Shown piece by piece: positions 1-7,878 of a stretch of 64,000 nt of DNA. Source of the DNA: Clostridia bacterium (lineage in GTDB: Bacteria; Bacillota; Clostridia; Oscillospirales; Acutalibacteraceae); the NCBI GenBank assembly GCA_017432485.1, contig JAFRJB010000078.1, forward strand, positions 1 through 64,000, written 5' to 3'. The notes beneath the pieces were generated by a model. It was not told where the DNA came from. It searched no databases and saw only the letters and a list, made by a program, of their open reading frames with translations. Position 1 is the first letter of the stretch. Each line of letters begins with the position of its first letter. Made by a program: the position numbers and the translations under genes.

Positions 1-320
1 GCTAAATCAGAAAACTTTTTATATAATCCATCATCTATATCTTTTATTAATGTTGGGTTTTGTAAGATTTTCAAAACGCAAATCCGTCTATTTCCTTCAC
101 AAACTTCATAAAAACCATTATTATCCTCCAAAGGAATAACGGCAATACTATCAATAGGACTCAATCCATTATCTATTATGTCTTTAGCCAAGACAACTAA
201 CTTCTCATGCTGATCATTTATCATATTAATTATTGACTCTATTTCATTAAATGATTGTTCTAACCTAGGATTATCACAGGAAAGGAGTATTTTATCTATG
301 GGTAACTTAGAATATTGCAT
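1..320 (-). CDS. ParB/Srx-like N-terminal domain protein, truncated by window edge
   Basis: The minus strand is open from an ATG at 320 to the window edge, giving 106 codons with no stop. A GAGG ribosome site lies about seven bases upstream of the ATG. The product starts MQYSKLPIDKIL and carries CEGNRRICVLK near residues 80-90, the GNRR signature of ParB/sulfiredoxin-fold N-terminal domains. That fold binds or cleaves nucleotides and occurs both in plasmid partition proteins and in stand-alone proteins of defence and mobile regions. The C-terminal part that would show which kind this is lies outside the window. Confident on the fold, not on function. Confidence 0.7.
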   Translation of the reverse strand, partial: MQYSKLPIDKILLSCDNPRLEQSFNEIESIINMINDQHEKLVVLAKDIIDNGLSPIDSIAVIPLEDNNGFYEVCEGNRRICVLKILQNPTLIKDIDDGLYKKFSDL

Positions 321-417
321 GATGCGCCTCACGTTGATATAAATATAACTAATAATACCATATTCAGCAAAAAAACACAATAATTTAAAACGTTACTTGA
401 CAATTTTGAAAATTCAC

Positions 418-445
418 TTGACATTCATATCAAGTATGATATAAT
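418..445 (+). promoter_or_regulatory. Sigma-A promoter of the LexA-controlled small RNA
   Basis: A perfect TTGACA (418-423) and a perfect TATAAT (440-445) are separated by 16 bases. The LexA box starts six bases after the -10, so it would cover the transcription start. Confidence 0.8.
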
Positions 446-450
446 CTAAT

Positions 451-470
451 TATCGAACATTTGTTCGATA
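451..470 (+). promoter_or_regulatory. LexA (SOS) operator
   Basis: CGAACATTTGTTCG (454-467) matches the Gram-positive SOS-box pattern CGAAC-N4-GTTCG. It sits in a wider near-perfect palindrome, 451-470. Its position just downstream of a consensus -10 is that of a repressing operator, so the transcript should be induced by DNA damage. No lexA gene is in the window. Confidence 0.85.
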
Positions 471-566
471 GGCAAACAATAGTTTGCGAGAGAGAATCGT
501 CCACGCATCCGTGAACATGCGAGTAAAGGGTAGGCTTCTATTTATATAGAGCCTACCCTTTTGTTT
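471..566 (+). ncRNA. SOS-controlled small structured RNA with intrinsic terminator
   Basis: After the LexA box the transcript contains no credible gene. It holds a hairpin GCAAAC-aata-GTTTGC (472-487), a second CGCAT/ATGCG stem (504-521) and a strong terminator hairpin with 11-bp arms (525-535 with 551-561) followed by a T-rich run. Predicted length is about 95 nt. A 10-codon ORF at 517 lacks a ribosome site and runs through the terminator stem, so it is probably not translated. Function is unknown; SOS-induced small RNAs or type I toxin modules are possible analogies. Confidence 0.65.
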
Positions 567-798
567 AATAATTTTTGTAAAACTTTCTCACATCACCCGA
601 ACAAAACACCCCAAACAATTTCTATTTTATAGAGGGACTTTTTCCCGCGCCCTTCGAGTGAACCTCTTCCCTTTTTTGTGTGACTCTTTTTGTTTTTATT
701 TGATAAAACTTTAAGATGTTTCGACACAATCCCCGAAGTTTTTACGCGAAGGTAGGCTATAGTTAAGGGCACTTATTTATTATTTCTTAGGAGAATAT

Positions 799-1089
799 AT
801 GATTACCGGACTGACCAAAAGAGAAAAAACCACCGAAATATTTTTTGATGAAGCCGGTGCATTCATCACCGTGCGCACCCACAATACCGACCTTAAAAAC
901 AGGCTAAGTCGGTACTGCAAACTCTACCCTGAAGAGTGCCGATTAGTGGCAAAGGATCGCGAAATCGGTCTGCTTGAATTTGAGATCAAAAAAGGAAGAT
1001 TATCCTTTCGTTTAACCGCACCCTACCCTGAAAATCGAAGAAAACAATTAAGCCAAAATGCAAAAAATGCGAACCACCTACCGAAATGA
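799..1089 (+). CDS. Small hypothetical protein of Clostridial mobile elements
   Basis: A 96-residue protein beginning MITGLTKREKTTEIFFDEAG, with TAGGAG seven bases before the ATG. It looks like a small soluble alpha/beta protein with a basic C-terminus; there is no membrane segment and no recognised catalytic motif. From memory, close relatives of this sequence are common as accessory genes in Firmicute integrative elements, which fits the serine recombinase 1.2 kb downstream. Its function is not known. Confidence 0.65.
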   Translation: MITGLTKREKTTEIFFDEAGAFITVRTHNTDLKNRLSRYCKLYPEECRLVAKDREIGLLEFEIKKGRLSFRLTAPYPENRRKQLSQNAKNANHLPK

Positions 1090-1518
1090 TGGGTGAGATG
1101 CCTTATGCGTTCAATAAACCGTTAAAAAGTGTCTGCGTTATCGTAGCGAGCAGACTGTTTGTGCCACAAACAGTAAAATACTCGCTAAAAGGGCACCCTT
1201 AAACCCGTCCAAAGTTGAGTTAATACTTCTGTTTTTTACGATGGAGGTTTTAGGAGGTTATCCTCCTAAAAAAATACCATTTTTTCCATTTGTGGATAAA
1301 AAGGGTCTGCTCGCTACACTGACGCAACGCAAAAATGCGTTTTTATTTTCCGTTTATTTTTTGTCAAAAAATTTTTTGATTTTGATCAAAATTTTGCAAA
1401 AATCATTTCAAGTTTTTAATAAAAATCTCATCAAAAAAAATGAAGGAGAACTAAATATAAAAATGAAATATGAAGTGTTTTTATCCAAAGAAAAATAAAA
1501 ATCGAAGAAAGAGCCCTT
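1090..1518. other. Non-coding stretch with nested hairpins
   Basis: No convincing gene is present. A nested hairpin spans 1145-1186 (outer AGCGAG/CTCGCT, inner CTGTTTGTG/CACAAACAG). A perfect 10-bp-arm hairpin, TTTTAGGAGG/CCTCCTAAAA, spans 1248-1271. An 85-codon AT-rich frame at 1241 starts inside this second hairpin and has no protein-like features. The region may be a decayed mobilisation or regulatory segment of the island. Confidence 0.4.
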
Positions 1519-1794
1519 AAGCACAGCCACTACATACGAACTCGCTTAAAATCCGATATTTAAGCGGCTTTTAGCGTTTTCGTTCTTGCCTGGCGTCAGC
1601 CAAGCGGCGTACTCAAAGCACTAAAATCCATCTTCACTATCAGGATTTTAAGTGCTTCGCAGTTTCTATTTAGCTGATTTGTTCTCTAACAAGGCGAAAA
1701 ACGCAGGAATACTTGGCGTATTGCGAGTATTTTTAACGAAATTAGAGGGCAAATCGGCAAATAGAAACCGAATTCATATGTAGCGGCTGTGCTT
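1519..1794 (+). repeat. Dispersed hairpin-ended element, copy 1 (divergent)
   Basis: A 276-bp element bounded by 22-bp imperfect inverted repeats (1519-1540 and 1773-1794, two mismatches). Inside are a CGCTTAAA/TTTAAGCG hairpin, a TGGC-GTCA-GCCA hairpin, a long stem GTTTCTATTT/AAATAGAAAC continued by GATTTG/CAAATC and CTCTAA/TTAGAG, and an apical GGAATAC-ttggc-GTATTGC hairpin. The apical block and the GTCA-loop hairpin are shared with the copies at 18996 and 38526, while the terminal arms differ in sequence but still pair. No ORF is encoded. It could be a MITE-like element or a structured RNA. Confidence 0.7.
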
Positions 1795-1921
1795 TGGACC
1801 GATTCCAATATGGCAGAGCCAGAATCAGAGAAAGGAACCGAGAACGATGCAGATAATCAATTTACTCATTTACAGAATAAATCATTATATAAAACCAAAA
1901 ATAACCAATAGAGGTGATTTT

Positions 1922-2182
1922 TTGGAATTAACAAAAGAAGATCTGCATGCCCTCAAGCAAGCGGATATTGAAACCATCAACCACAACAAACTCTATGATG
2001 TCAAAGAGTTGAATTTAAATATTTCCGAAGACATTATGCACCGCTCTCAGCGCTACTTTAAGCAGGTCAAAAACCCCTACACCATCAAAGTCGGGGATGT
2101 CGGCGTGAAGCTCAATTTCGGTGACGGCAAATGTTTGTGGGATTCGCTCATGGATATAGTGACTAAAGAGGAATGTCATTAG
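1922..2182 (+). CDS. DUF6870-like small protein beside serine recombinase
   Basis: The frame opens at 1847, but the only good ribosome site is GAGGTG (1911-1916), six bases before an in-frame TTG at 1922; that start gives 86 residues beginning MELTKEDLHALKQADI. The motif FKQVKNPYTIKVGDVGVKLNF matches, by recollection, the DUF6870 family of small proteins that accompany large serine recombinases in Clostridial elements. The recombinase lies about 100 bp downstream on the same strand. Molecular role unknown. Confidence 0.65.
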   Translation: MELTKEDLHALKQADIETINHNKLYDVKELNLNISEDIMHRSQRYFKQVKNPYTIKVGDVGVKLNFGDGKCLWDSLMDIVTKEECH

Positions 2183-2226
2183 TTGGCATCTATTACCAAT
2201 TGAAAAACGGAAGGTGGTGTGCTACA

Positions 2227-2268
2227 ATGGTCTTGCAGAAAATGATTACGCCACCTTCATCAAACTAA
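2227..2268 (+). CDS. Possible 13-codon leader peptide of the recombinase
   Basis: A short frame MVLQKMITPPSSN lies just upstream of the recombinase, with AAGGTGG nine bases before its ATG. That Shine-Dalgarno sequence (arm 2210-2217) can pair with CCACCTTC (2251-2258) near the end of the peptide frame, so translation of the peptide and folding of the leader are mutually exclusive. This could modulate recombinase expression. Translation is not proven. Confidence 0.35.
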   Translation: MVLQKMITPPSSN

Positions 2269-2287
2269 TAGATGGAGGAAGCTGTTT

Positions 2288-3994
2288 ATGACAGAAAAAT
2301 ACCAAGGATTATTAGAGCAACCTTCACAAACCAAAACGTGGAAGGTTGCTCTTTATATTCGCCTCTCGAAAGAAGACGGCGACAAAGGTGAAAGCTATTC
2401 CGTCACCTCTCAAAGAGAAATCTTAACGGAATACCTCAAAAGCCATCCCGACTTGGAGCTCTACGATACCTATGTGGATGACGGCTGGTCGGGCACCAAC
2501 TTTGACCGACCGGATTTCAAGCGCATGATGGAAGATGTGTATGAAGGCAAAGTCAACTGCGTGATTGTCAAAGACCTCTCGCGTTTCGGCAGGAACTACA
2601 CGGAATCCGGCAACTACATTGACAATGTGTTTGTGCGCCTGAAGGTGCGCTTCATCGCGCTCAACAACGGTGTGGATTCTTTTTCCAACACCATGAATTC
2701 TGCAACGCAGTGCATTGCGGTCGGTGTGCAAAATGTTATCAACGAAAGTGTGGCGGCAACCACCTCGGTGAATGTACGCGGCACGCTCAATGTTTCGCGC
2801 AAACAAGGCAAGTTTATCGGCTCCTTTGCGTGCTACGGCTATCAAAAAGACCCGCAGGACCACCATAAGCTTATTATTGATGAAGAAGCCGCCGAAATTG
2901 TGCGCATGGTTTTTAAGCTCTTTTTGGAGGGCAACAGTATTCTCAGCATCACCCGCGAACTTAACGCAATGGGCATCCCGAACCCGACGGCTTATAAACG
3001 AGAAAAAGGCTTAAACTACTCCGCACGCACCGGCTACAGTAATGACGGGCTGTGGTGCGACCAAACCGTGCGCCGCATTCTCAAAAATGAGATGTATATC
3101 GGCAACATGGTGCAAGGCAAAAACACCACCATCAGCTACAAAATCAAGCAGTGCCGCGCCGTGCCGCAATCGGAATGGATTATTGTTAAGAACACGCACG
3201 AGCCGATTATTGACAAAGAAACATTCTACAAGGTGCAGGCGCTGTTGAACAAATCGACCTTTTCCCGCACCTCCCCCACTACACACAAGGTGGACATCTT
3301 CGCGGGCTTGGTCAAATGCGCCGACTGCGGCAGAGCCATGAGCAAAAAGACCAACACCTTCAGCTACGGCACCTACCGCTATTATCGTTGCGTTTCCTAC
3401 AGCAAGTTCGGCGGTTGCTCTGCACGCTCCATTCGCTTGGATGTGCTTGAGCAAGCGGTTTTGTACAGTATCAAAGCCGTCATCGAAACTGCGCTGGAGC
3501 TGGAAGCCTTTTTACTGGAAGTGGAAAAGAAAGCCGCGCAGCTCCCGGAAGCCAATGTGCTGCAACGCACCATTGATAAAAAGGTTGCCGAGCGTGATAA
3601 GTACAAAAACATGGCGCTCAGCCTCTACCCGGATTTAAAAAGCGGGGTGATTTCGGAGGATGAATATGTTGCCCTGAAAGCAAACCTTTTGGAGAAGCAA
3701 AAGGAGCTCGAAAAATCAATCGAAGAGCTGCAAAGGCGCGGCAATAAGCCGGGCGAAAAGGACATGACACAAAATGCATTTTTGCAGCACTTCCTGCAAT
3801 ATGCCACCATCGATAAACTCACACGACCGATTGTGGTAGAGTTGATTGATTCCATTTATATTCACAAAAATAAAAACATCACCATCAACTTCAATTTTAC
3901 CGATGCCTATGCCGATGCACTCGACTACATCGCCGATGTCAAACGCAAAATGGCTGAGGAACTCAGCGGCTCACCCACAATTGATATTGCATAA
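2288..3994 (+). CDS. Large serine recombinase (TnpX-like site-specific integrase)
   Basis: 568 residues, the usual size for large serine recombinases that integrate and excise Clostridial elements. The resolvase domain spans about residues 18-165: YIRLSKED with catalytic Ser27, DDGWSGTNFDRP and VKDLSRFGRNY. A recombinase domain follows (about 180-310), then a zinc ribbon near residue 343 (CADCG ... YYRC) and a coiled coil at about 400-490, the DNA-binding and synapsis parts. All expected motifs are intact, so the enzyme should be active. GGAGG lies eight bases before the ATG. It is the likely mover of the surrounding island; attachment sites could not be located by eye. Confidence 0.93.
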   Translation: MTEKYQGLLEQPSQTKTWKVALYIRLSKEDGDKGESYSVTSQREILTEYLKSHPDLELYDTYVDDGWSGTNFDRPDFKRMMEDVYEGKVNCVIVKDLSRFGRNYTESGNYIDNVFVRLKVRFIALNNGVDSFSNTMNSATQCIAVGVQNVINESVAATTSVNVRGTLNVSRKQGKFIGSFACYGYQKDPQDHHKLIIDEEAAEIVRMVFKLFLEGNSILSITRELNAMGIPNPTAYKREKGLNYSARTGYSNDGLWCDQTVRRILKNEMYIGNMVQGKNTTISYKIKQCRAVPQSEWIIVKNTHEPIIDKETFYKVQALLNKSTFSRTSPTTHKVDIFAGLVKCADCGRAMSKKTNTFSYGTYRYYRCVSYSKFGGCSARSIRLDVLEQAVLYSIKAVIETALELEAFLLEVEKKAAQLPEANVLQRTIDKKVAERDKYKNMALSLYPDLKSGVISEDEYVALKANLLEKQKELEKSIEELQRRGNKPGEKDMTQNAFLQHFLQYATIDKLTRPIVVELIDSIYIHKNKNITINFNFTDAYADALDYIADVKRKMAEELSGSPTIDIA

Positions 3995-4003
3995 GAAAAA
4001 CGC

Positions 4004-4027
4004 GCCGATAGGGATTCCCCTATCGGC
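4004..4027. terminator. GCCGATAGGG palindrome after recombinase
   Basis: GCCGATAGGG and CCCTATCGGC flank a short loop ten bases after the recombinase stop. The T-run needed for an intrinsic terminator is on the minus-strand side. A similar GCCGATAG/CTATCGGC palindrome lies at 5767-5794, so the pair brackets the abiE operon. Confidence 0.55.
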
Positions 4028-4080
4028 AGCGACACTTCAAGCAACGGTATGAAATATTGACAATGAGTGTAAAAATTTCT

Positions 4081-4125
4081 GAATTATAGTATTATTGACA
4101 TATAATATTAAAAATGCTATAATTC
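4081..4125 (+). promoter_or_regulatory. abiE promoter with inverted-repeat operator
   Basis: TTGACA (4095-4100) and TATAAT (4118-4123) are 17 bases apart. A 9-bp inverted repeat, GAATTATAG (4081-4089) and CTATAATTC (4117-4125), brackets the -35 and overlaps the -10. AbiEi antitoxins are known to autoregulate by binding inverted repeats in their own promoter, so this is the expected operator. Confidence 0.75.
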
Positions 4126-4146
4126 ACACAGGAAGGAGTGATTTTA

Positions 4147-4767
4147 ATGAGTTTGTTTGATTCTTTAGTTTTGGAATTTGGCTACAATGAGCCGATTCTC
4201 ACCAATGAAATCACTTATAAAAACTATTCCAAACCCTGGATTTATAAAGAAATGAGTAAACTTTGCCGCTCAGGTCGCATTGTTCATTTTGACAAAGGTG
4301 TTTACTATATTCCCACTCAAACCGCTTTAGGCACAAGTCGGTTAAATCCGCTGCGCGTTGTCGAAAAGAAATACATCAAATATAAAGAAAACACATTCGG
4401 CTATGTTTCGGGTCTTGCGCTTTTAAACAGTATAGGGGTCTCCACTCAAGTTCCTGCCAATATCGAAATTTTCACAAATAATGAAACCGCTATTGTCAGA
4501 GATATTCAGATTGGCTCGCAAAAAGTGACCCTTAGAAAATCTCGAACAAACATTAATTCCGATAATGTTGCTGTTCTGCGTTTTTTGGAAATGATGAACA
4601 CTGTATCCCCTTCTTTTTTTGATGAACACAATAAAGCGATTATTAAAGAATACATTTTAACTAATAACATTTCACGCAAAAGCATCACAAAATATGCACC
4701 GGTATTTCCTGACAGAGTGATGCGCAACTTAATTGAAAGCGAGGTTATTTATGATGTTGCACAATAA
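4147..4767 (+). CDS. abiEi: AbiEi-family type IV antitoxin / transcriptional autorepressor
   Basis: 206 residues from ATG 4147, which has GGAAGGAGTG just upstream; the GTG at 4138 lies inside that ribosome site. Residues 1-60 form a winged-helix domain ending FDKGVYYIP, the wing sequence typical of AbiEi/DUF6088 antitoxins, followed by an all-alpha/beta C-terminal domain. AbiEi counteracts AbiEii without direct binding and represses the operon. The stop overlaps the start of the toxin gene by 17 bases, indicating translational coupling. AbiE provides abortive phage infection and also stabilises mobile elements, which suits its place beside the integrase. Confidence 0.82.
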   Translation: MSLFDSLVLEFGYNEPILTNEITYKNYSKPWIYKEMSKLCRSGRIVHFDKGVYYIPTQTALGTSRLNPLRVVEKKYIKYKENTFGYVSGLALLNSIGVSTQVPANIEIFTNNETAIVRDIQIGSQKVTLRKSRTNINSDNVAVLRFLEMMNTVSPSFFDEHNKAIIKEYILTNNISRKSITKYAPVFPDRVMRNLIESEVIYDVAQ

Positions 4768-5650
4768 TAAAGAACTCTTTGAGCAAACCGTTTTAGCAGC
4801 TTCAGAAGCATTAAATATTGAATTGCCGATTGTTGAAAAAGACTACTATGTCACTATGTTTCTCAAAAAAATTGTTGAAAAACAGCCCGACATCGTTTTT
4901 AAAGGCGGCACATCTCTTTCCAAATGCTACAAACTTATTGATAGGTTTTCCGAAGACATTGATTTAAACCTGTTGGGAGAATCAAAACCCGGAGAAAGCC
5001 GAAGGAGAAAACTAAAAGCAAACATTGTATTCACCATTGAAGGATTTGGTTTTTCGCTTGTTAATACGGATCAAATTCGCAGCAGAAGAGATTTTAATAA
5101 ATACATTATTTCATACCCTTCAAGTATTTCTGCAAATTACCTAAAACCGGATTTAATTGTTGAAACCGCCGTATTCTTCCGTTCCTACCCGACTAAAACC
5201 ATGTCGGCTGACAGTTTGGTGTATCAATACCTAAAATCAAACGATTTTGAAGAACTCATTGAAGAATATGAACTTGAGCCGTTTGACATCAATGTGCAAA
5301 CCGCTGACAGAACGATGGTGGATAAATTGTATGCTTTAGGAGACTACTACTTAAGTGGCAAGACTGATGAACACTCCAGACATATTTATGATTTACATAA
5401 ACTATCCGAAATTGTGGAAATTGACGATTCATTCTTGGCGCTAATGGAACAAGTCAGAAAAGAACGTGAGCCTCATAAAACTTGCCTCTCGGCACAAAAC
5501 AATGTGAATTTATCAAAGCTTTTGCAAGAAATCATCGATTCAGAGGTTTATAAATCGGATTATGAGAGTAAAACATACAATATGCTCTATAAAAAGGTTG
5601 GCTATGATGAGGCAATTCAATCATTGCAAAAAATCATTAATAAAATCTAG
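4751..5650 (+). CDS. abiEii: AbiEii nucleotidyltransferase toxin
   Basis: 299 residues starting MMLHNNKELFEQ, with GCGAGG upstream inside the end of abiEi. The nucleotidyltransferase signature is clear: VEKDY (29-33), KGGTSLSK (51-58) and RFSEDIDL (65-72) supplying the catalytic acidic pair; a later YALGDYYL/DLHKL segment is also typical of AbiEii. AbiEii-class toxins transfer nucleotides, with tRNA as target in studied relatives, and halt growth on phage infection. Catalytic residues are intact. Paired with the preceding antitoxin as a type IV system. Confidence 0.88.
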   Translation: MMLHNNKELFEQTVLAASEALNIELPIVEKDYYVTMFLKKIVEKQPDIVFKGGTSLSKCYKLIDRFSEDIDLNLLGESKPGESRRRKLKANIVFTIEGFGFSLVNTDQIRSRRDFNKYIISYPSSISANYLKPDLIVETAVFFRSYPTKTMSADSLVYQYLKSNDFEELIEEYELEPFDINVQTADRTMVDKLYALGDYYLSGKTDEHSRHIYDLHKLSEIVEIDDSFLALMEQVRKEREPHKTCLSAQNNVNLSKLLQEIIDSEVYKSDYESKTYNMLYKKVGYDEAIQSLQKIINKI

Positions 5651-5662
5651 CAAATAACAGAC

Positions 5663-5698
5663 AAACGAGTGTGAAGTAAAAATACTTCACACTCGTTT
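5663..5698 (+). terminator. Terminator of the abiE operon
   Basis: Perfect 16-bp arms AAACGAGTGTGAAGTA / TACTTCACACTCGTTT separated by AAAA, thirteen bases after the abiEii stop. It should work in both directions. Confidence 0.85.
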
Positions 5699-5943
5699 AA
5701 ATTAATGCTTATTATAATAAAGCAATGCTAAAAAAGCAGAATAAATACCCCCTGCAAAGTTTTCATGCCGATAGAGCATCTTCCCTATCGGCAATGGTGC
5801 TTCTTATTTGAAAATGATTTCAAAATATTCTAATTGAATAATAATCCCTTTATTTTTATTTCAAGACATTATAAACAAAAAACAGCAAATTGCTCTTTTA
5901 TATGAGAAATATAAAATATTTTTTGAAAAATACACATATAAAA
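5699..5943. other. AT-rich intergenic stretch, no gene seen
   Basis: Between the abiE terminator and the next promoter there is only the imperfect palindrome GCCGATAG...CTATCGGC (5767-5794), echoing the one at 4004. No ORF of note. Confidence 0.6.
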
Positions 5944-5972
5944 TTGACTTTTGCATAATATAATGATATAAT
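5944..5972 (+). promoter_or_regulatory. Promoter of the AAA ATPase/RloB operon
   Basis: TTGACT (5944-5949) and TATAAT (5967-5972) with a 17-base spacer, about 20 bases before the start codon. Confidence 0.75.
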
Positions 5973-5991
5973 TTCGTCGGAGGTGATAGTT

Positions 5992-7200
5992 TTGATTTGT
6001 CAATTTGGATTTAAAAACTTTAGATCATATAAGAATGAAACCGTTTTTGATTTTCAAGCCGCTGCACTTTCTGAGTTCAAAAAATCACTAATTGAGAATG
6101 AAAGTGCTTCATCCTTGTTGCCTGTAAGTGTAATTTATGGTCCGAACGGCGGGGGCAAAAGCAATATAATTTACGCTTTATCTTGTCTTATTTCTACCGT
6201 CGTGAAACCAATTTACGATTTAAAAAAGAATCGCATTCAATATATTTCACAAACCGAAGTTCCTGTAGAATCTTTTTTATTTGATGATTGTTCCTCGGGT
6301 GAACCAACCGAGTTTAATCTCTACTTCAGAAAAAACGCCTATGAGTATAGGTACTATCTGGCACTTTCCAATTCCGGAATCGAATCGGAATCTTTATTCA
6401 GGAAAAAGCTCGGTGGAAAAAGGACAGCTACCATTTTTATTCGAGAAAAGAATAATATTGAGTTAGGTGCAAGTATTGATAAAGCAAGCATTAATAAAGA
6501 TGTGAACCCCAAAATGCCATATTTGTCATTCTTGTCAATTAACTATAATATTTCTGTTATTACAGAAGTGCAAGAATGGTTTGAATCATGTATTATTTCT
6601 GACTATTCAAATCCTAATTATGAAACCCTTATTCCTTTAATTGATGATAAGAGCTTCAATTCTTTACTATTCCATATGCTTAACGATATGGATATTGAAG
6701 TTACCGGTTTTCATTATGACAAGGAAAACAAAGAATTGTTCTTGACCCGTAAGATTAATGAATCAATATATTCACTTCCTTTCAGTAACGAGTCCGCCGG
6801 AACCAAGAAAGCTTTTGTTGTATTACCCTCAATCATCATTGCATTGAAAGAAGGGAGACTGTTAATAGTGGATGAATTGGATGCCAAGCTTCATCCAAAA
6901 CTTTTAAGATATATCATTAAGCTTTTTACTAATCCCAGAATCAACAAAAACCATGCTCAATTATTGTTTACTTCCCATGACTTATCCACAATGAAAAACG
7001 ATGTTTTTCGAAGGGATGAGATTTGGTTTGCCGCCCTTGGGAAAGACCTTTCCAGCGAAATCTACTCTTTATATGATATTCGAAAAGAAGATGGCAACAG
7101 AGTCAATAATAGTGCAGCATATGATAAGCAATATTTAGAGGGGAGATACGGTGCAGACCCTTATTTAAAATCTATGCTTGACTGGGAGGATCAAATATGA
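5992..7200 (+). CDS. AAA (OLD/AbiLi-like) defence ATPase, partner of RloB
   Basis: Start chosen at TTG 5992, six bases after GGAGGTG; the in-frame GTG at 5983 lies in the ribosome site. The 402-residue protein begins MICQFGFKNFRSYKNET, the conserved N-terminus of AAA_15/AAA_21 ATPases. Walker A is YGPNGGGKSN (49-58), Walker B LLIVDELDAKLHP near 289-300, then the LLFTSHDLSTM switch near 324. The ABC-like core suggests DNA-sensing ATPase activity. It overlaps rloB by four bases (ATGA). The pair matches the AbiL (RloA/RloB) layout; related ATPase-TOPRIM pairs act in PARIS and retron Eco8. Confidence 0.82.
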   Translation: MICQFGFKNFRSYKNETVFDFQAAALSEFKKSLIENESASSLLPVSVIYGPNGGGKSNIIYALSCLISTVVKPIYDLKKNRIQYISQTEVPVESFLFDDCSSGEPTEFNLYFRKNAYEYRYYLALSNSGIESESLFRKKLGGKRTATIFIREKNNIELGASIDKASINKDVNPKMPYLSFLSINYNISVITEVQEWFESCIISDYSNPNYETLIPLIDDKSFNSLLFHMLNDMDIEVTGFHYDKENKELFLTRKINESIYSLPFSNESAGTKKAFVVLPSIIIALKEGRLLIVDELDAKLHPKLLRYIIKLFTNPRINKNHAQLLFTSHDLSTMKNDVFRRDEIWFAALGKDLSSEIYSLYDIRKEDGNRVNNSAAYDKQYLEGRYGADPYLKSMLDWEDQI

Positions 7201-7847
7201 GTTTAAAACCTCCCAAAAAGTCAGATCTCGGCAAAGCATGGCTTTCAAAACGTTCAGGTAAAAACATTCCGATCTATCCGGAATACCATTTGATTGTTAC
7301 CGAAGGAACCGAAACAGAACCTTTATATTTTGATGCCATTAAGAGACGGATCAATTCCAAGTTTTCTGACAGAATCAATTTGAAAGTTACAGGTCGAGGA
7401 GAAAATACAACTTCCTTATTCTATTATGCCAAAGAAGTTGCTGAAAACGGTTCATACAAGCATGTTTGGATTGTATATGACACCGATGATTTTCCGAAGG
7501 ATAAGATAGACACCGTTAAATTATTGTGTGATGAAAGCAGCACCAAAAGCTGCGAATATCACGCTATTTGGTCAAATCAATGTATTGAATTATGGTATCT
7601 GTTACATTTCAGTTATATGCATTCCGATCTTCATCGTAATGATTACTTTCCAAAGCTTTCAAAACATTTAGGTTTCAAGTACCAAAAAGATAATCCCGAT
7701 ATGTTTAAAATCCTATTGCCGCACCTTAATACGGCTTTAAAGAATGCAACAAAGCTTGATCAAGACAATGCCGGGAAAATGCCATCTCAATCTAAGCCCG
7801 GAACAAAGGTATTCGAATTGATTGAAAGGTTAAAACCATACATCTAA
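7197..7847 (+). CDS. rloB: RloB-like TOPRIM-type effector
   Basis: 216 residues. Motifs LIVTEGTETEPLYF (about 32-45), WIVYDTDDFP (91-100) and SNQCIELWYLLHF (126-138) are diagnostic of RloB, which has a TOPRIM-like acidic constellation (E, then DxD). RloB/AbiLii proteins are presumed nuclease effectors triggered by the upstream ATPase; the substrate is not established. Translation is coupled to the ATPase by a four-base overlap, and a strong terminator follows, so the two genes form a closed unit. Confidence 0.85.
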   Translation: MSLKPPKKSDLGKAWLSKRSGKNIPIYPEYHLIVTEGTETEPLYFDAIKRRINSKFSDRINLKVTGRGENTTSLFYYAKEVAENGSYKHVWIVYDTDDFPKDKIDTVKLLCDESSTKSCEYHAIWSNQCIELWYLLHFSYMHSDLHRNDYFPKLSKHLGFKYQKDNPDMFKILLPHLNTALKNATKLDQDNAGKMPSQSKPGTKVFELIERLKPYI

Positions 7848-7878
7848 ACATACCGGAGCATAGATAAATCCACCTCAC

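Noticed and set aside
517-549. 10-codon frame in the SOS-controlled RNA
   Set aside because: No ribosome site, and it runs into the terminator stem.
764-775. TAAGGGCACTTA resembling a MOBQ nick region (TAAGTGCGCCCTTA) in reverse
   Set aside because: Two bases short of the known core, no adjacent inverted repeat of the right kind, and no relaxase gene in the window.
1241-1498. 85-codon plus-strand frame
   Set aside because: It starts inside a perfect hairpin, is very Phe/Lys/Leu-rich and AT-biased, and has no protein-like motif.
2423-2866. 147-codon minus-strand frame inside the recombinase gene
   Set aside because: Antisense shadow of a clearly functional gene.
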